Assembly: GCA_937927945.1 (NCBI GenBank)
Contig: CALEYW010000015.1
Coordinates: 1 to 64,000, forward strand
Source of the DNA: an uncultured candidate division WPS-2 bacterium
GTDB taxonomy: Bacteria; Vulcanimicrobiota; Vulcanimicrobiia; Vulcanimicrobiales; Vulcanimicrobiaceae
Length of the DNA stretch: 64,000 bases
Direction: 5' to 3'
In this document: positions 28,342 through 39,769 of the stretch, piece by piece
Layout of the letters: each line of letters begins with the position of its first letter
How positions within the stretch are numbered: position 1 is the stretch's first letter
Position numbers and translations under genes: made by a program
Notes under the pieces: generated by a model
Seen by the model: the letters and a program-made list of their open reading frames with translations, nothing else
Database searches by the model: none
What the model was told of the DNA's origin: nothing

Positions 28342-30142
28342 ACGCATCCGCCGATCGCTTCGTCCACGCCATGCCCTTCGGCGCATCGCTGCGCGACGAC
28401 GGGGCAGCGTTTCGAATCTGGGCGCCGTCGCGCCGCGGCGGGACGGTCGTCGTCGACGATGCCGAACACCGGCTCGAAGACGTGGGTGACGGCTGGTTCG
28501 AGCGATTCGTGCCCGGTACGCGCGCCGGCGCGCGCTACGCGTTCGCCTTCGAGGGTCTCGAGCCGCGCGTCCCCGATCCCGCGTCGCGCTTTCAGCCCGA
28601 CGGCGTACACGGGCCCAGCTGCGTGATCGATCCAACCGCCCACGTTTGGCGCCATCCCGGCTGGGGCGGGCGGCCGACGCACGAGCTCGTGTTCTACGAA
28701 CTGCACGTCGGCACGTTCACGACTGCGGGAACCTACGCCGCTGCCGCCGAGCGGCTGGACGATCTCGTCGCGCTCGGAGTCACCGCGCTCGAACTGATGC
28801 CGCTCGCGCAGCCGGCGGGACGCCGGAATTGGGGCTATGACGGCGTGCTGCCGTTCGCGCCGCAGCACGCCTACGGTTCGCCGGACGAGCTCAAGGCATT
28901 CGTCGATGCGGCGCACGGCCGCGGCCTATCGGTCTTCCTCGACGTCGTCTACAACCACTTCGGCCCGGAAGGCAACTATCTGGGGGCCTTCGCCGGCGCG
29001 TTCTTCACCGACCGTCATCACACGCCGTGGGGTAGCGCCATCAACGTCGACGGCGACGCCGCGGCGAACGTCCGCGCGTTCTTCATCCACAACGCGCTCT
29101 ACTGGCTGCACGAGTACCGCTTCGACGGCTTGCGGCTCGACGCGGTGCACGAGATTCGCGACGATTCGTCGCCGACGTTCCTCGAGGAGCTCGCGTCGCG
29201 CGTGCGCGCTCGGACCGAGCCCGGCCGGCACGTGCAGCTCGTGCTCGAGAACGACGCCAACGGTGCCGGCCTGCTGCGCTTCTACGATGCGCAGTGGAAC
29301 GACGACGCGCACCATGCATTCCACGTCCTGTTGACCGGCGAGCGCGACGGCTACTACCGCGATTACGCCGACGACCCCGTTCGCCGCCTCGCGCGCGCGC
29401 TGGCCGAAGGGTTCGCTTACCAAGGCGAACCCTCACCGCACCGCGGCGGTGCCGCGCGCGGTGAGTCGAGCGCGGCGCTGCCGGCCACCAAGTTCGTCGA
29501 CTTCCTGCAGAATCACGACCAGATCGGGAACCGCGCGTTCGGCGAGCGGCTCTCGATGCGCAGCGGCGAGGCGGCACTGCGCGCGGCCGGTGCCGTGCTG
29601 CTGCTCGCACCCGCGTTGCCGCTGCTCTTCATGGGCGAAGAGTGGGCGGCGTCGACGCCGTTCCTCTTCTTCTCCGATTTCGGTGGGGAGTTGGGAGGCG
29701 CCGTCACCGACGGACGCCGGCGCGAATTCGCCGCCTGGTCCGCATTTCGTGATGCGAACGTGCGGGAGCGGATTCCCGATCCGCAGGAACCGGCGACGAT
29801 GGAAGCGTCGCGCTTGCGCTGGGACGAACGAGCAACAGAGCCGCATGCAGCGGCGCTGGCCTACCATCGCGCGCTGCTTGCGCTGCGCGCGCAGTCGATC
29901 GTCCCGCACCTCGCTGCCGGCGCGTTGGGCGCGGGATACGAGGTGCTCGATCCCGTCACGCTCGCGGTGCGGTGGCGTTTTGGCGACGGCGCGCGGCTGG
30001 GCGTCGTCGCGCGGCTCGGGAACGGAGCGGAACCGGTCTCGTATGCGTTCGAGGGCACGCCGCTCTTCACGCTCGGCACGGTCCCGCAACGACTCGAGCG
30101 CGGCGAGCTGGCGCCGTGGAGCGTCGGCTGGTTCCTCGCAGC

Positions 30143-30146
<4 letters not shown>
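28338..30146 (+). CDS. treZ: Malto-oligosyltrehalose trehalohydrolase
   Basis: This GH13 enzyme of 602 residues releases trehalose from maltooligosyltrehalose made by TreY. An N-terminal beta domain (GAAFRIWAPS) precedes the barrel. The conserved regions are DVVYNHFGPEGNY, FDGLRLDAVHEI (nucleophile), VLENDANGA (acid/base) and LQNHDQIGNRA. GYDGVLPFAPQHAYG and GFAYQGEPSPHRGG are specific to TreZ. Translation starts at GTG 28338, overlapping the treS stop, and ends in a GTGA overlap with treY, so all three are translationally coupled. Confidence 0.94.
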
Positions 30147-32902
<2,756 letters not shown>

Positions 32903-33008
32903 TCACGTGTGCGCGAGCGCACCTCTGCCTCGGAACCCGCGGCTTACGTTGCGTCGTTGAGGAAACTGCGTCGTTGGGTAAAACGACATCCGGAGGACTG
33001 CACTAATA

Positions 33009-33500
33009 ATGACCAAACGCCACCTTGCTTGCCTCGCGCTCGCCGTCTCGCTCGGCGTGACCGCGATGCCTGCCGCTCCGGCCCTGGCCGACGGCGCCGC
33101 CAGCACGCGCAACATCATCCTCGGCGGTGCCGCCATCGCGGGAACGCTGCTGATCATCAATCACAACCGCAAAGTGCATCAGAAATACGCGGAGTACGAT
33201 CGGCGTCAAGCGTACACGCAGGCGCAAGCGAACAACGCCGAAGCCGCCTATGCCTCGGAGCGCCAGGCCTACGGTCACGAAGCTGCGCTGGTCGCAGGAT
33301 ACCGGCATGAGGTCGCGATCCAGCATCAGGAAGTGCTGCGTCTGCGCCACCAGATCGCGATGAGCGGACGCAGCAACGCCCACGTCGCGTCGGCAGCCGG
33401 TGCAACCGGACCGCTGGTCGCGGGAGCGCGTGTGGAACGGACCTCGAGCGGTACGCGCATCGCGTCGAACGCCCCGTCCTACGGCTGGGGCGCACTCTAG
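33009..33500 (+). CDS. Secreted or membrane-anchored protein with helical repeat region
   Basis: The 163-residue product has an N-terminal Sec signal ending near PALADG (about residue 28). A second hydrophobic stretch follows (NIILGGAAIAGTLLII, about 36-52), then a long charged helix rich in Tyr, Gln, Ala and Glu with possible coiled-coil character. The tail is Ser/Gly-rich. GGAGG lies about 11 bases before the ATG. No enzymatic motif is visible. It is likely an envelope protein of unknown role and may be co-transcribed with the lipoprotein gene that starts four bases after its stop. Confidence 0.7.
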   Translation: MTKRHLACLALAVSLGVTAMPAAPALADGAASTRNIILGGAAIAGTLLIINHNRKVHQKYAEYDRRQAYTQAQANNAEAAYASERQAYGHEAALVAGYRHEVAIQHQEVLRLRHQIAMSGRSNAHVASAAGATGPLVAGARVERTSSGTRIASNAPSYGWGAL

Positions 33501-33504
33501 AGCG

Positions 33505-33873
33505 GTGCGAGGGCAACTCGCCGCCGTCGCGGTCGCCGTGACGATCGCGGCGGCGGGGTGCGCGCAGCACAACGCCGATCCGCAGGCACTCGCCGACGAG
33601 ACCACCAGAGGCGTCTACGACGTCGATCTGGCGCGCGCCACGGCAAATTTCGACGACGCGCTCAAAACCCAGGTAAATCGCGCCTCGGTCGGCGAGCTCT
33701 CCGATCGGATGCACGCGCTCGGCACGTACCGCGGCCTCAAACAGGTCGCGGCGGAGCCCGACAAGGGCCGCTACGACTATCAGGCCACCTTCGACAAAGG
33801 CACGCTGCTGGTGCAGATCCGGATCGACCCGGATCAGAAGCTCGGCGCGTACCGCATCGTCCCGTCGGGATAG
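33505..33873 (+). CDS. Small lipoprotein, DUF3887-like
   Basis: Starting from GTG at 33505, the 122-residue product has a short lipoprotein signal with lipobox AAAGC near residue 18. The mature domain, from FDDALKTQVNRASVGELSDRM to a strand-rich end (YDYQATFDKGTLLVQIRID), resembles the pattern of DUF3887. There, an amphipathic helix precedes a small beta sheet in cell-surface or lipoprotein contexts. The assignment is by pattern and not certain. It lies directly after another exported protein. Confidence 0.65.
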   Translation: MRGQLAAVAVAVTIAAAGCAQHNADPQALADETTRGVYDVDLARATANFDDALKTQVNRASVGELSDRMHALGTYRGLKQVAAEPDKGRYDYQATFDKGTLLVQIRIDPDQKLGAYRIVPSG

Positions 33874-33999
33874 GCGCGATCGAGTGAGCGCGCCGGGGGC
33901 TCCCGCGACCCGGCGCGAAGAGCGCGGCGAAACGCTTCTCGTCACCTGGGGGTCGTGTAGAACGGCCCTCTTCCGCGCTCAGGAGTTCAATCGCACCCA

Positions 34000-35448
34000 A
34001 TGGCTTCGTTCACCGTCGACGCTCTCGTCATCGGCGCCGGCCCGGGCGGCTATCATGCCGCGATCCGGCTCGGCCAGCTCGGCAAAAAGGTCGTCTGCTT
34101 CGACCGTGACGAGGTTGGCGGTGTGTGCCTGAACTGGGGCTGCATCCCGACCAAGGCCCTCCTTCACGTGGGCGAGATCTCGCGCCAGATCGACCACGCC
34201 GCGGAGATCGGCCTGAAGGTACCCAAGGCGGAAGTCGACCGCGAGGGCGTGGCCGCGTTCACCGGCAAGGTCGTCAAGGCGAACGTCGGCGGCGTCAACC
34301 AGCTCTTCAAAGCCAACGGCGTGGAGTTCGCCTACGGCGACGCCTCGTTCACCGGCAAGAACACCGTCTCGCTGAAAAAGAAGGACGGCACGACCGACGA
34401 GTACACGGCTGCGGCGATCGTCATCGCTACCGGCTCGGCACCGATCGACGTCGGTGCCTGGCCGCACGACGGCGATACGATCATCAACTCCGACGATGCC
34501 GTGCAGATGAAGCGCATTCCGAAGAACCTGCTGGTGGTCGGCGGCGGCGTGATCGGCCTGGAGTTCGCGACCGTGTACACGCGCCTGGGCGCGAAGGTGC
34601 TCGTCGTCGAAGCGTTGCCGCAGATCCTGACCGGAACCGACAGCGAGATATCGAAGACCCTGGGCCGGATCCTCAAGAAGCAAGGCGTCGAGATCGCGCT
34701 CGACACGAAGGTCGGCAAGATCGAGAAGACCGGACCGCAGGCCGTCAAGGCGACGTTCAACGGCGCCTACACCAGCGGCAAGGATGAGACGCGCGAGTTC
34801 GACATGGTCCTCGTCGCCGTCGGCCGCCGCCCGGTGACCGACACGCTGAACCTCGGTGCGGCCGGCCTAGCAACGAACGACAAAGGCTTTCTCGACGTGG
34901 ACGCGCAGCGCCGTACGAAGGTCGAGGGCATCTTCGCGATCGGCGACGTCACCGGCGCGCCGATGCTCGCGCACAAGGCGATGAAAGAAGGCGTCGTCGC
35001 CGCGGAAGTGATCGCCGGCGACCGCGCCAGCGCGTTCGATCCGGTCGCGATTCCGAACTGCGTCTACACCGATCCGGAAGTCGCGACGATCGGACTTTCC
35101 GAGGAAGAGGCGAAGGCCGCCGGCTACGAGATCCGCGTCGGGAAGTTCCCGCTGATCGCGTCCGGTCGCGCGCGCACGATGAACGAATCGGACGGGCTGA
35201 TCAAGCTGATCGGCGACGCCAAAACCGATCTGCTGTTGGGGATGCATATCGTCGCGCCGCAGGCCGAGTCGCTGATCGGCGAAGGCGTGATCGCGCTCGA
35301 GATGGGCGCGACGGTCGAAGACATCGGCCTCTCGATCCACCCGCATCCGACGCTGACGGAGTCGATCATGGACGCTGCCGAAGCGATGCACGGCAAGGCG
35401 ATCCACATCATCAATCCCAAGCCGGCGAAGCAGCCCGCAGCGGTCTGA
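34000..35448 (+). CDS. lpd: Dihydrolipoamide dehydrogenase (E3)
   Basis: This 482-residue FAD disulfide oxidoreductase re-oxidises dihydrolipoyl groups of 2-oxoacid dehydrogenases. The FAD motif is VIGAGPGGYHAAIR, the redox disulfide is GGVCLNWGCIPTKAL, the NAD motif is VVGGGVIGLEFA, and the C-terminal His-Glu active site is in HPHPTLTESIMDAA. It has no N-terminal lipoyl domain. It heads a co-directional run with a coiled-coil protein, lipB and lipA, so one locus supplies E3 and the lipoyl cofactor needed by the E2 encoded upstream. AGGAG is about 15 bases before the ATG, a longer spacing than usual. Confidence 0.95.
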   Translation: MASFTVDALVIGAGPGGYHAAIRLGQLGKKVVCFDRDEVGGVCLNWGCIPTKALLHVGEISRQIDHAAEIGLKVPKAEVDREGVAAFTGKVVKANVGGVNQLFKANGVEFAYGDASFTGKNTVSLKKKDGTTDEYTAAAIVIATGSAPIDVGAWPHDGDTIINSDDAVQMKRIPKNLLVVGGGVIGLEFATVYTRLGAKVLVVEALPQILTGTDSEISKTLGRILKKQGVEIALDTKVGKIEKTGPQAVKATFNGAYTSGKDETREFDMVLVAVGRRPVTDTLNLGAAGLATNDKGFLDVDAQRRTKVEGIFAIGDVTGAPMLAHKAMKEGVVAAEVIAGDRASAFDPVAIPNCVYTDPEVATIGLSEEEAKAAGYEIRVGKFPLIASGRARTMNESDGLIKLIGDAKTDLLLGMHIVAPQAESLIGEGVIALEMGATVEDIGLSIHPHPTLTESIMDAAEAMHGKAIHIINPKPAKQPAAV

Positions 35449-35465
35449 CACACGGCGGACAGGAA

Positions 35466-35720
35466 ATGGCAATGGAGCGCGGTCATCATCGGCGGGTGAC
35501 GGACGAGGATATCCTCGGCGGCTTTGCGAGCCTGCACCAGGCGATGGCGGCCGGCTTCGACGCGATCGCGAAGCGGTTCGACGCCGTCGACCGGCGGTTC
35601 GAGGCGGTCGACCGGCGGTTCGAGGCGGTCGACCGGCGATTCGGGGCGCTGGAGCAAAGGATGCTTCAACGCTTCGACGCGATCGAGGACCGGCTCGCCC
35701 GACTGGCCCGTCCGCGGTAA
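35466..35720 (+). CDS. Small heptad-repeat coiled-coil protein
   Basis: The 84-residue product starts with a basic His/Arg segment. Seven-residue repeats with consensus RFEAVDR follow (about residues 37-58), then related heptads to the end. A parallel coiled coil is the expected structure. At DNA level the heptads are 21-bp tandem repeats. ATG at 35466 or at 35472 could be the start; the second has AGGA seven bases upstream. It sits between lpd and lipB. No function is known; a scaffold or oligomerisation role is only a guess. Confidence 0.6.
   Translation: MAMERGHHRRVTDEDILGGFASLHQAMAAGFDAIAKRFDAVDRRFEAVDRRFEAVDRRFGALEQRMLQRFDAIEDRLARLARPR
35576..35638 (+). repeat. Three tandem 21-bp repeats encoding heptads
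   Basis: Three consecutive 21-base units lie inside the coiled-coil gene. Units two and three are identical and unit one differs at two positions; a fourth, diverged unit follows. Each encodes one heptad, so repeat number can change without breaking the frame. Confidence 0.85.
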
Positions 35721-35763
35721 CCCTCCGGAACCCGGCGTGCCGGAGTGGGGTCATGATGGCGGA

Positions 35764-36471
35764 ATGATTCCGCGCGCCCGGCTGCTCGATCTGGGTCGCC
35801 GGCGCTACGCGCCGGTGCTTGCGTTGCAGCGTGCCCTGCACGAGGCCGTCGTCGAGGGACGCGAACCCGATACGTGGATCGTGGTCGAACACGAGCCCGT
35901 CGTGACGCTGGGCCGCAATTCGCGCGAAAACAGCCTCTTGCTTTCGCGTGATCTGCTCGCGCACCAAGGCGTCGACGTCGTCGAGGCCGAGCGCGGAGGC
36001 GACGTCACCTACCACGGCCCTGGCCAGGTCGTCGTCTACCCGATCCGGCGGTTGGCGCGCTTCCGCGAGGTGCAGCCGCTCGTCAACGCGATCGAGAACG
36101 CCTCGATCGACTGCCTGCGACGGTTCGGCATCGAGGCGCAACGGCGCTCCGAGCACCGCGGCGTCTACGTCGGAGATGACGCGATATGCGCGGTCGGCCT
36201 CGCTGTGCGCAAGATGGTCTCGTTCCACGGTCTCGCCCTCAACGCGTGCACGACGCTCGACTACGACCGTCTGATCACCCCGTGCGGGACGCCCGAATTC
36301 GGCATCACGTCGATCTCGGCACAGGTCGGCCACACGGTGAGCTGGGCCGAAGCGCGCGACGTGCTGCTCGATTGCCTCGAAGGCGCCTTCGCGGTCGAGT
36401 TCGACCGCGATACACTTGCGCCGGGGGCACCCCTCCCGTTCCCGGCGAACCCCGTCTTGGAATCCGCATGA
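35764..36471 (+). CDS. lipB: Octanoyl-[acyl-carrier-protein]:protein N-octanoyltransferase
   Basis: LipB transfers octanoate from ACP to lipoyl domains. This 235-residue protein has the family motifs VEHEPVVTLGR, RGGDVTYHGPGQVVVYPI, VSFHGLALN and the catalytic cysteine in ITPCGTPEFG. The usual second catalytic residue, a lysine in the AKIAALG-type motif, is missing: the segment reads DDAICAVGLAVRK, with alanine at the lysine position. A lysine lies ten residues further on. The ATG at 35764 is used and the stop overlaps lipA as ATGA. Confidence 0.92.
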   Translation: MIPRARLLDLGRRRYAPVLALQRALHEAVVEGREPDTWIVVEHEPVVTLGRNSRENSLLLSRDLLAHQGVDVVEAERGGDVTYHGPGQVVVYPIRRLARFREVQPLVNAIENASIDCLRRFGIEAQRRSEHRGVYVGDDAICAVGLAVRKMVSFHGLALNACTTLDYDRLITPCGTPEFGITSISAQVGHTVSWAEARDVLLDCLEGAFAVEFDRDTLAPGAPLPFPANPVLESA

Positions 36472-37355
36472 CGACCATCGATTTGATCACGCCCGAGCCG
36501 CCGCCGAAACGCAAGCCCGAATGGCTCAAGGTCCGACTTCCGTCGGGCGAGTCGTACGAGCACGTGCGGGGCGAAGTGCGCCGCCTCCAATTGAACACCG
36601 TGTGCCAAGAAGCGATGTGCCCGAACATCGGCGAGTGCTGGGGTGCCGGCACGGCGACGATCATGATCCTCGGCGACACGTGCACGCGCGGCTGCCACTT
36701 CTGCAACGTGAAGACCGGCTCGCCCAAAGGCGAGGTCGATTGGCTCGAACCCAAGCGCGTCGCCGAAGCCGTCGCCGAACTCGGCTGGAAGTATCTGGTG
36801 CTGACCGCGGTCGATCGCGACGATCTCGCCGACGGCGGCGCCGCGATCTTCGCCGGCACGGTGCGCATGATCCACAAACGGGTTCCCGACGCGAAGGTCG
36901 AGTGCCTGACCGGAGATTTCGCCGGCGACCTCGGCGCGCTCGACATCGTGCTCGACGCGCAGCCTGAGGTGCTGGCGCACAACCTGGAAACCGTCGAACG
37001 CCTGCAGCCAACCGTGCGCGACCGCCGGGCGAACTACCGCCAGTCGCTGAGCGTGCTGGAGCACGCGAAGAAATCGGGCAAGGTCACGTACACCAAAACG
37101 TCGCTGATGCTCGGCCTCGGCGAGACCGAAGCGGAGATCGAACAAGCGATGGACGATGCGCGCGCGATCGGCGTCGACATCTTCACGATGGGTCAGTATC
37201 TGCAGCCGACGAAGCGTCACCTCACGGTGCAAGAGTTCGTGACGCCTGAGAAATTCGCACGCCTGAAGACGCTCGGCGACGCGAAGGGCTTCGTACAAGT
37301 GGTCGCGAGCCCGCTCTCCCGCAGTTCGTACCACGCGGAACAAGCGTTCGTCTGA
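36468..37355 (+). CDS. lipA: Lipoyl synthase (radical SAM)
   Basis: LipA inserts two sulfurs into protein-bound octanoyl groups. The auxiliary cluster cysteines are in CQEAMCPNIGEC, the radical-SAM cluster in CTRGCHFC, and the serine ligand in the C-terminal SPLSRSSYHAEQ. The length of 295 residues is typical. It is translationally coupled to lipB, and with lpd and the upstream PDH genes gives a complete lipoyl supply and use set. Confidence 0.96.
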   Translation: MTTIDLITPEPPPKRKPEWLKVRLPSGESYEHVRGEVRRLQLNTVCQEAMCPNIGECWGAGTATIMILGDTCTRGCHFCNVKTGSPKGEVDWLEPKRVAEAVAELGWKYLVLTAVDRDDLADGGAAIFAGTVRMIHKRVPDAKVECLTGDFAGDLGALDIVLDAQPEVLAHNLETVERLQPTVRDRRANYRQSLSVLEHAKKSGKVTYTKTSLMLGLGETEAEIEQAMDDARAIGVDIFTMGQYLQPTKRHLTVQEFVTPEKFARLKTLGDAKGFVQVVASPLSRSSYHAEQAFV

Positions 37356-38749
37356 CCGATTTTGGTGACGGCCTGCCGCTTCCGCGGCGGCGCATCGCGT
37401 TTCTGGCGATCGCGCTCGGAATCGTCATGGCGACGCTCGATTCGTCGATCGCGAACGTTGTGCTGCCCACGATTGCGCGCGACCTGAAGGCGTCGCCGGC
37501 CGAATCGATTTGGGTCGTCAACGGGTTCCAGCTCGCGGTGACCGCGTCGCTGTTGGCGTGCGCGTCGCTGGGCGACCTGCTCGGCGGCGCACGCGTGTAC
37601 CGCGTCGGAACGGTCATCTTCATCGCCGGTTCGCTCCTGTGCGCGCTTGCGCGTTCGCTCCCGCTGCTGATCGGCGCGCGAGCGCTGCAAGGGATCGGCG
37701 CCGCGGCGATCATGGCGATCTCGCCGGCGCTCGTGCGCGAGATCTTTCCGCGCGCGTACTTGGGTCGAGCCGTCGGCTTGAACGCCCTCGTCGTCGGCGC
37801 GGGATCGGCGGCCGGACCGACGATCGGCGGCCTTTTGCTGGCCTTCGTCAGCTGGCCCTGGCTCTTCGCGATCAACGTTCCGATCGGGATCGCGAACATA
37901 CTCCTCAACAGCGCCTTGCCGCAAGATGACCGCGGCGACGTGCGGCTGCTCGACCTTCCCAGCGTCGCCGCGAGCGCGTTCGGATTCGCCTTGACGATCT
38001 GGGGGCTGGACGGCTTCGCGCGCTCGGAACCGCCGTGGTCGATCGCCGTCCGACTGGGCGCCGGGATTGCAGCGATGGGCTTCTTCATCGCGCGTCAGCG
38101 TACGCTGGAACGTCCGATGATCGCGCTCGATCTGTTCCGCATCCCGCGCTTCGCGTTCGCGGGCGCGACGTCGGTAGCCAGCTTCACGGCGCAAGGCCTC
38201 GCCTACGTCAGCCTGCCGTTCTATTTCCAGGAGAGCCTCGGGCGCACGCCGCTCGCGTCGGGCTTGCTCTTGACGTCGTGGCCGCTCGGCATCGTGCTTG
38301 CCGCACCGCTCGCGGGACGGCTCTCCGACTGTTTCTCGCCGGGAGCGCTCGCCACGGCGGGCCTCGCGGTCCTTACCATCGGCCTCGCAATGTACGCGTC
38401 GCTCGGAGCGCACCCCTCGACCGTGGAAATCGTCATGCACGGTCTGGTCTGCGGGATCGGGTACGGATTCTTCCAGTCGCCCAACAACCGCGAATTGATC
38501 GGCAGCGCGCCACGCGAGAAGAGCGCCAGCGCCGGCGGTCTGCTCGCGGCTTTCCGGCTCAGCGGGCAAACGCTCGGAGCCGCGCTCGTCGCGATCGTCT
38601 TCGGCGCGTACGGGGCATCGCTCGGCAGCAGCGCCGCGCACGACGCGCTCGTGCGCGCGGTGCCGACGGCATTGTGGCTCGCCTGCTCATTCGGCGCCGT
38701 CGCGACGATCGCGAGCGCGTTGCGTCTGCGGGCGGGCGCGACCGGGTAG
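37352..38749 (+). CDS. MFS drug/metabolite exporter, DHA2-like; start uncertain
   Basis: The protein has 12 or more membrane helices. TLDSSIANVVLPTIARDL is the N-terminal signature of the DHA2 (14-helix, EmrB-like) family, and a later segment GAGSAAGPTIGGLLL is the antiporter motif C. The only standard start near the N-terminus is ATG 37427, which would cut the first membrane helix in half. The open frame upstream encodes the rest of that helix (RRRIAFLAIALGIV) and contains CTG at 37352, overlapping the lipA stop, and CTG at 37373. I therefore give the longer frame tentatively (465 residues). Export of an antibiotic-like compound is typical of the family; the substrate is unknown. Confidence 0.8.
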   Translation: MTDFGDGLPLPRRRIAFLAIALGIVMATLDSSIANVVLPTIARDLKASPAESIWVVNGFQLAVTASLLACASLGDLLGGARVYRVGTVIFIAGSLLCALARSLPLLIGARALQGIGAAAIMAISPALVREIFPRAYLGRAVGLNALVVGAGSAAGPTIGGLLLAFVSWPWLFAINVPIGIANILLNSALPQDDRGDVRLLDLPSVAASAFGFALTIWGLDGFARSEPPWSIAVRLGAGIAAMGFFIARQRTLERPMIALDLFRIPRFAFAGATSVASFTAQGLAYVSLPFYFQESLGRTPLASGLLLTSWPLGIVLAAPLAGRLSDCFSPGALATAGLAVLTIGLAMYASLGAHPSTVEIVMHGLVCGIGYGFFQSPNNRELIGSAPREKSASAGGLLAAFRLSGQTLGAALVAIVFGAYGASLGSSAAHDALVRAVPTALWLACSFGAVATIASALRLRAGATG

Positions 38750-38760
38750 GATAGCCCACG

Positions 38761-39135
38761 ATGCAGATCACGGTCGGCGAACTCCGCGCCCCCAGCGACT
38801 CCGGCGCGACGATCCTCAACGTGGGCCAACACGGCGGTCATCGCGAGATCCGAGGTGCGATCCGCTATCGCCCTCACGAGCTGCTCACGCCGGGCCACCT
38901 CGCGCTTCCGCTGGCCCAGGATCGTCCCCTCGTCCTATACGACGAAAAGGGCGACGGCGAGCTCACCAAACAGATCGCCGACCGCCTTGCAGCGCAAGGA
39001 TACGACGTTCGCGTCCTGAGCGGCGGCTTTGCCGCCTGGGAACAGGCCGGCGGCCCCTTGCAGGAGCCGTCGTTCGAGCAGATCGTGCCGCCGACCCGGC
39101 CCTCGCAGGTCCAGCAACTCGACCGCCGCCTTTAA
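38761..39135 (+). CDS. Rhodanese-like domain protein without active-site cysteine
   Basis: The 124-residue product has the rhodanese layout: an N-terminal strand TILNVGQHGGHREIRGAI, then RPLVLYDEKGDGELTKQIADRL and YDVRVLSGGFAAWEQAGG near the end. The position of the catalytic cysteine in LVLYCxxG is occupied by aspartate (LYDEKGDG). Sulfur transfer is therefore unlikely and a binding or signalling role is more probable. It follows the MFS gene closely in the same direction. Confidence 0.8.
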   Translation: MQITVGELRAPSDSGATILNVGQHGGHREIRGAIRYRPHELLTPGHLALPLAQDRPLVLYDEKGDGELTKQIADRLAAQGYDVRVLSGGFAAWEQAGGPLQEPSFEQIVPPTRPSQVQQLDRRL

Positions 39136-39167
39136 GGGGCGGCCGAGAAGCCCTTAGCCCGCCAGGA

Positions 39168-39677
39168 TCAGGTGGTCGGCTGAGCGCTTGGCTTGCGACG
39201 GATCGCGACGTTGGCCAGGCCGACGAGGATGCCGACGGCGACGGCGATCCAAGCGATCGTCGGCGTCCAGAATCCCGCCAGGCCGAAGGTCGCGTCCAGG
39301 CTATACGCACCGAAGCCGGTGAAGGCGAATACGAACGCTAGGACGAGATAGGCGAGCGCCAGCTCGTAACCGTTCTTCTGGGCGAAAAACCCATTGGGGA
39401 GGTGCACCGCGATGATTGCCACGGTCATTGCGGCGATGATGAGCATCGGCCCGAGGGGGCCGCCGAGGCCGAGCGCGATCAGCAGCCCGCCCGCGACTTC
39501 GCCCACGCCGGCCGACGCGGCAAACAGTATGCCGGGCTTGAATCCCAGCGTTTCGAAGAACCCGCCGGTCCCGGCGAGGCCGTAGCCGCCGAACCAGCCG
39601 AAAAGCTTCTGGGCTCCATGAGCGGCCAGGCCGATCCCAATGAGCCGCGCGAGGAGGAGGGCGAGCGCAATGTCCAT
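39168..39677 (-). CDS. DoxX family membrane protein
   Basis: This 169-residue protein has four to five membrane helices. It contains the DoxX pattern LLARLIGIGLAAHGAQKLFGWFGG and the pocket region SAGVGEVAGGLLIALG. Such proteins are often regulated with MarR or HxlR repressors in oxidative or electrophile stress responses. Here an HxlR gene is transcribed divergently, with paired palindromes between them, so control by that regulator is likely. Confidence 0.85.
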   Translation of the reverse strand: MDIALALLLARLIGIGLAAHGAQKLFGWFGGYGLAGTGGFFETLGFKPGILFAASAGVGEVAGGLLIALGLGGPLGPMLIIAAMTVAIIAVHLPNGFFAQKNGYELALAYLVLAFVFAFTGFGAYSLDATFGLAGFWTPTIAWIAVAVGILVGLANVAIRRKPSAQPTT

Positions 39678-39696
39678 GAATCTTTCTTTCGTATGT

Positions 39697-39711
39697 TACT
39701 TACGAACAGTA
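39697..39711. promoter_or_regulatory. Putative HxlR operator, doxX-proximal copy
   Basis: TACT-TACGAAC-AGTA is an inverted repeat with a 7-base spacer in the doxX/hxlR intergenic region. The same pattern recurs 41 bases away. HxlR regulators such as YodB and HypR bind TACT/AGTA-type inverted repeats, so this is a good operator candidate. Confidence 0.55.
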
Positions 39712-39737
39712 GGTGACCCGATCGTACCACCGTGGTA

Positions 39738-39752
39738 TACTTACGTCAAGTA
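39738..39752. promoter_or_regulatory. Putative HxlR operator, hxlR-proximal copy
   Basis: TACT-TACGTCA-AGTA repeats the first site, sharing TACTTACG at the left and AGTAG at the right. It overlaps TATACT (39736-39741), a plausible -10 box for the regulator gene, so binding would repress its transcription. A further palindrome, TACCAC-C-GTGGTA, lies just upstream between the two copies. Confidence 0.55.
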
Positions 39753-39769
39753 GCCTACTGAGACAAAAT

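Noticed and set aside
35576..35638. Short tandem repeats considered as a CRISPR array
   Set aside because: Units are adjacent without spacers and encode heptads in frame.
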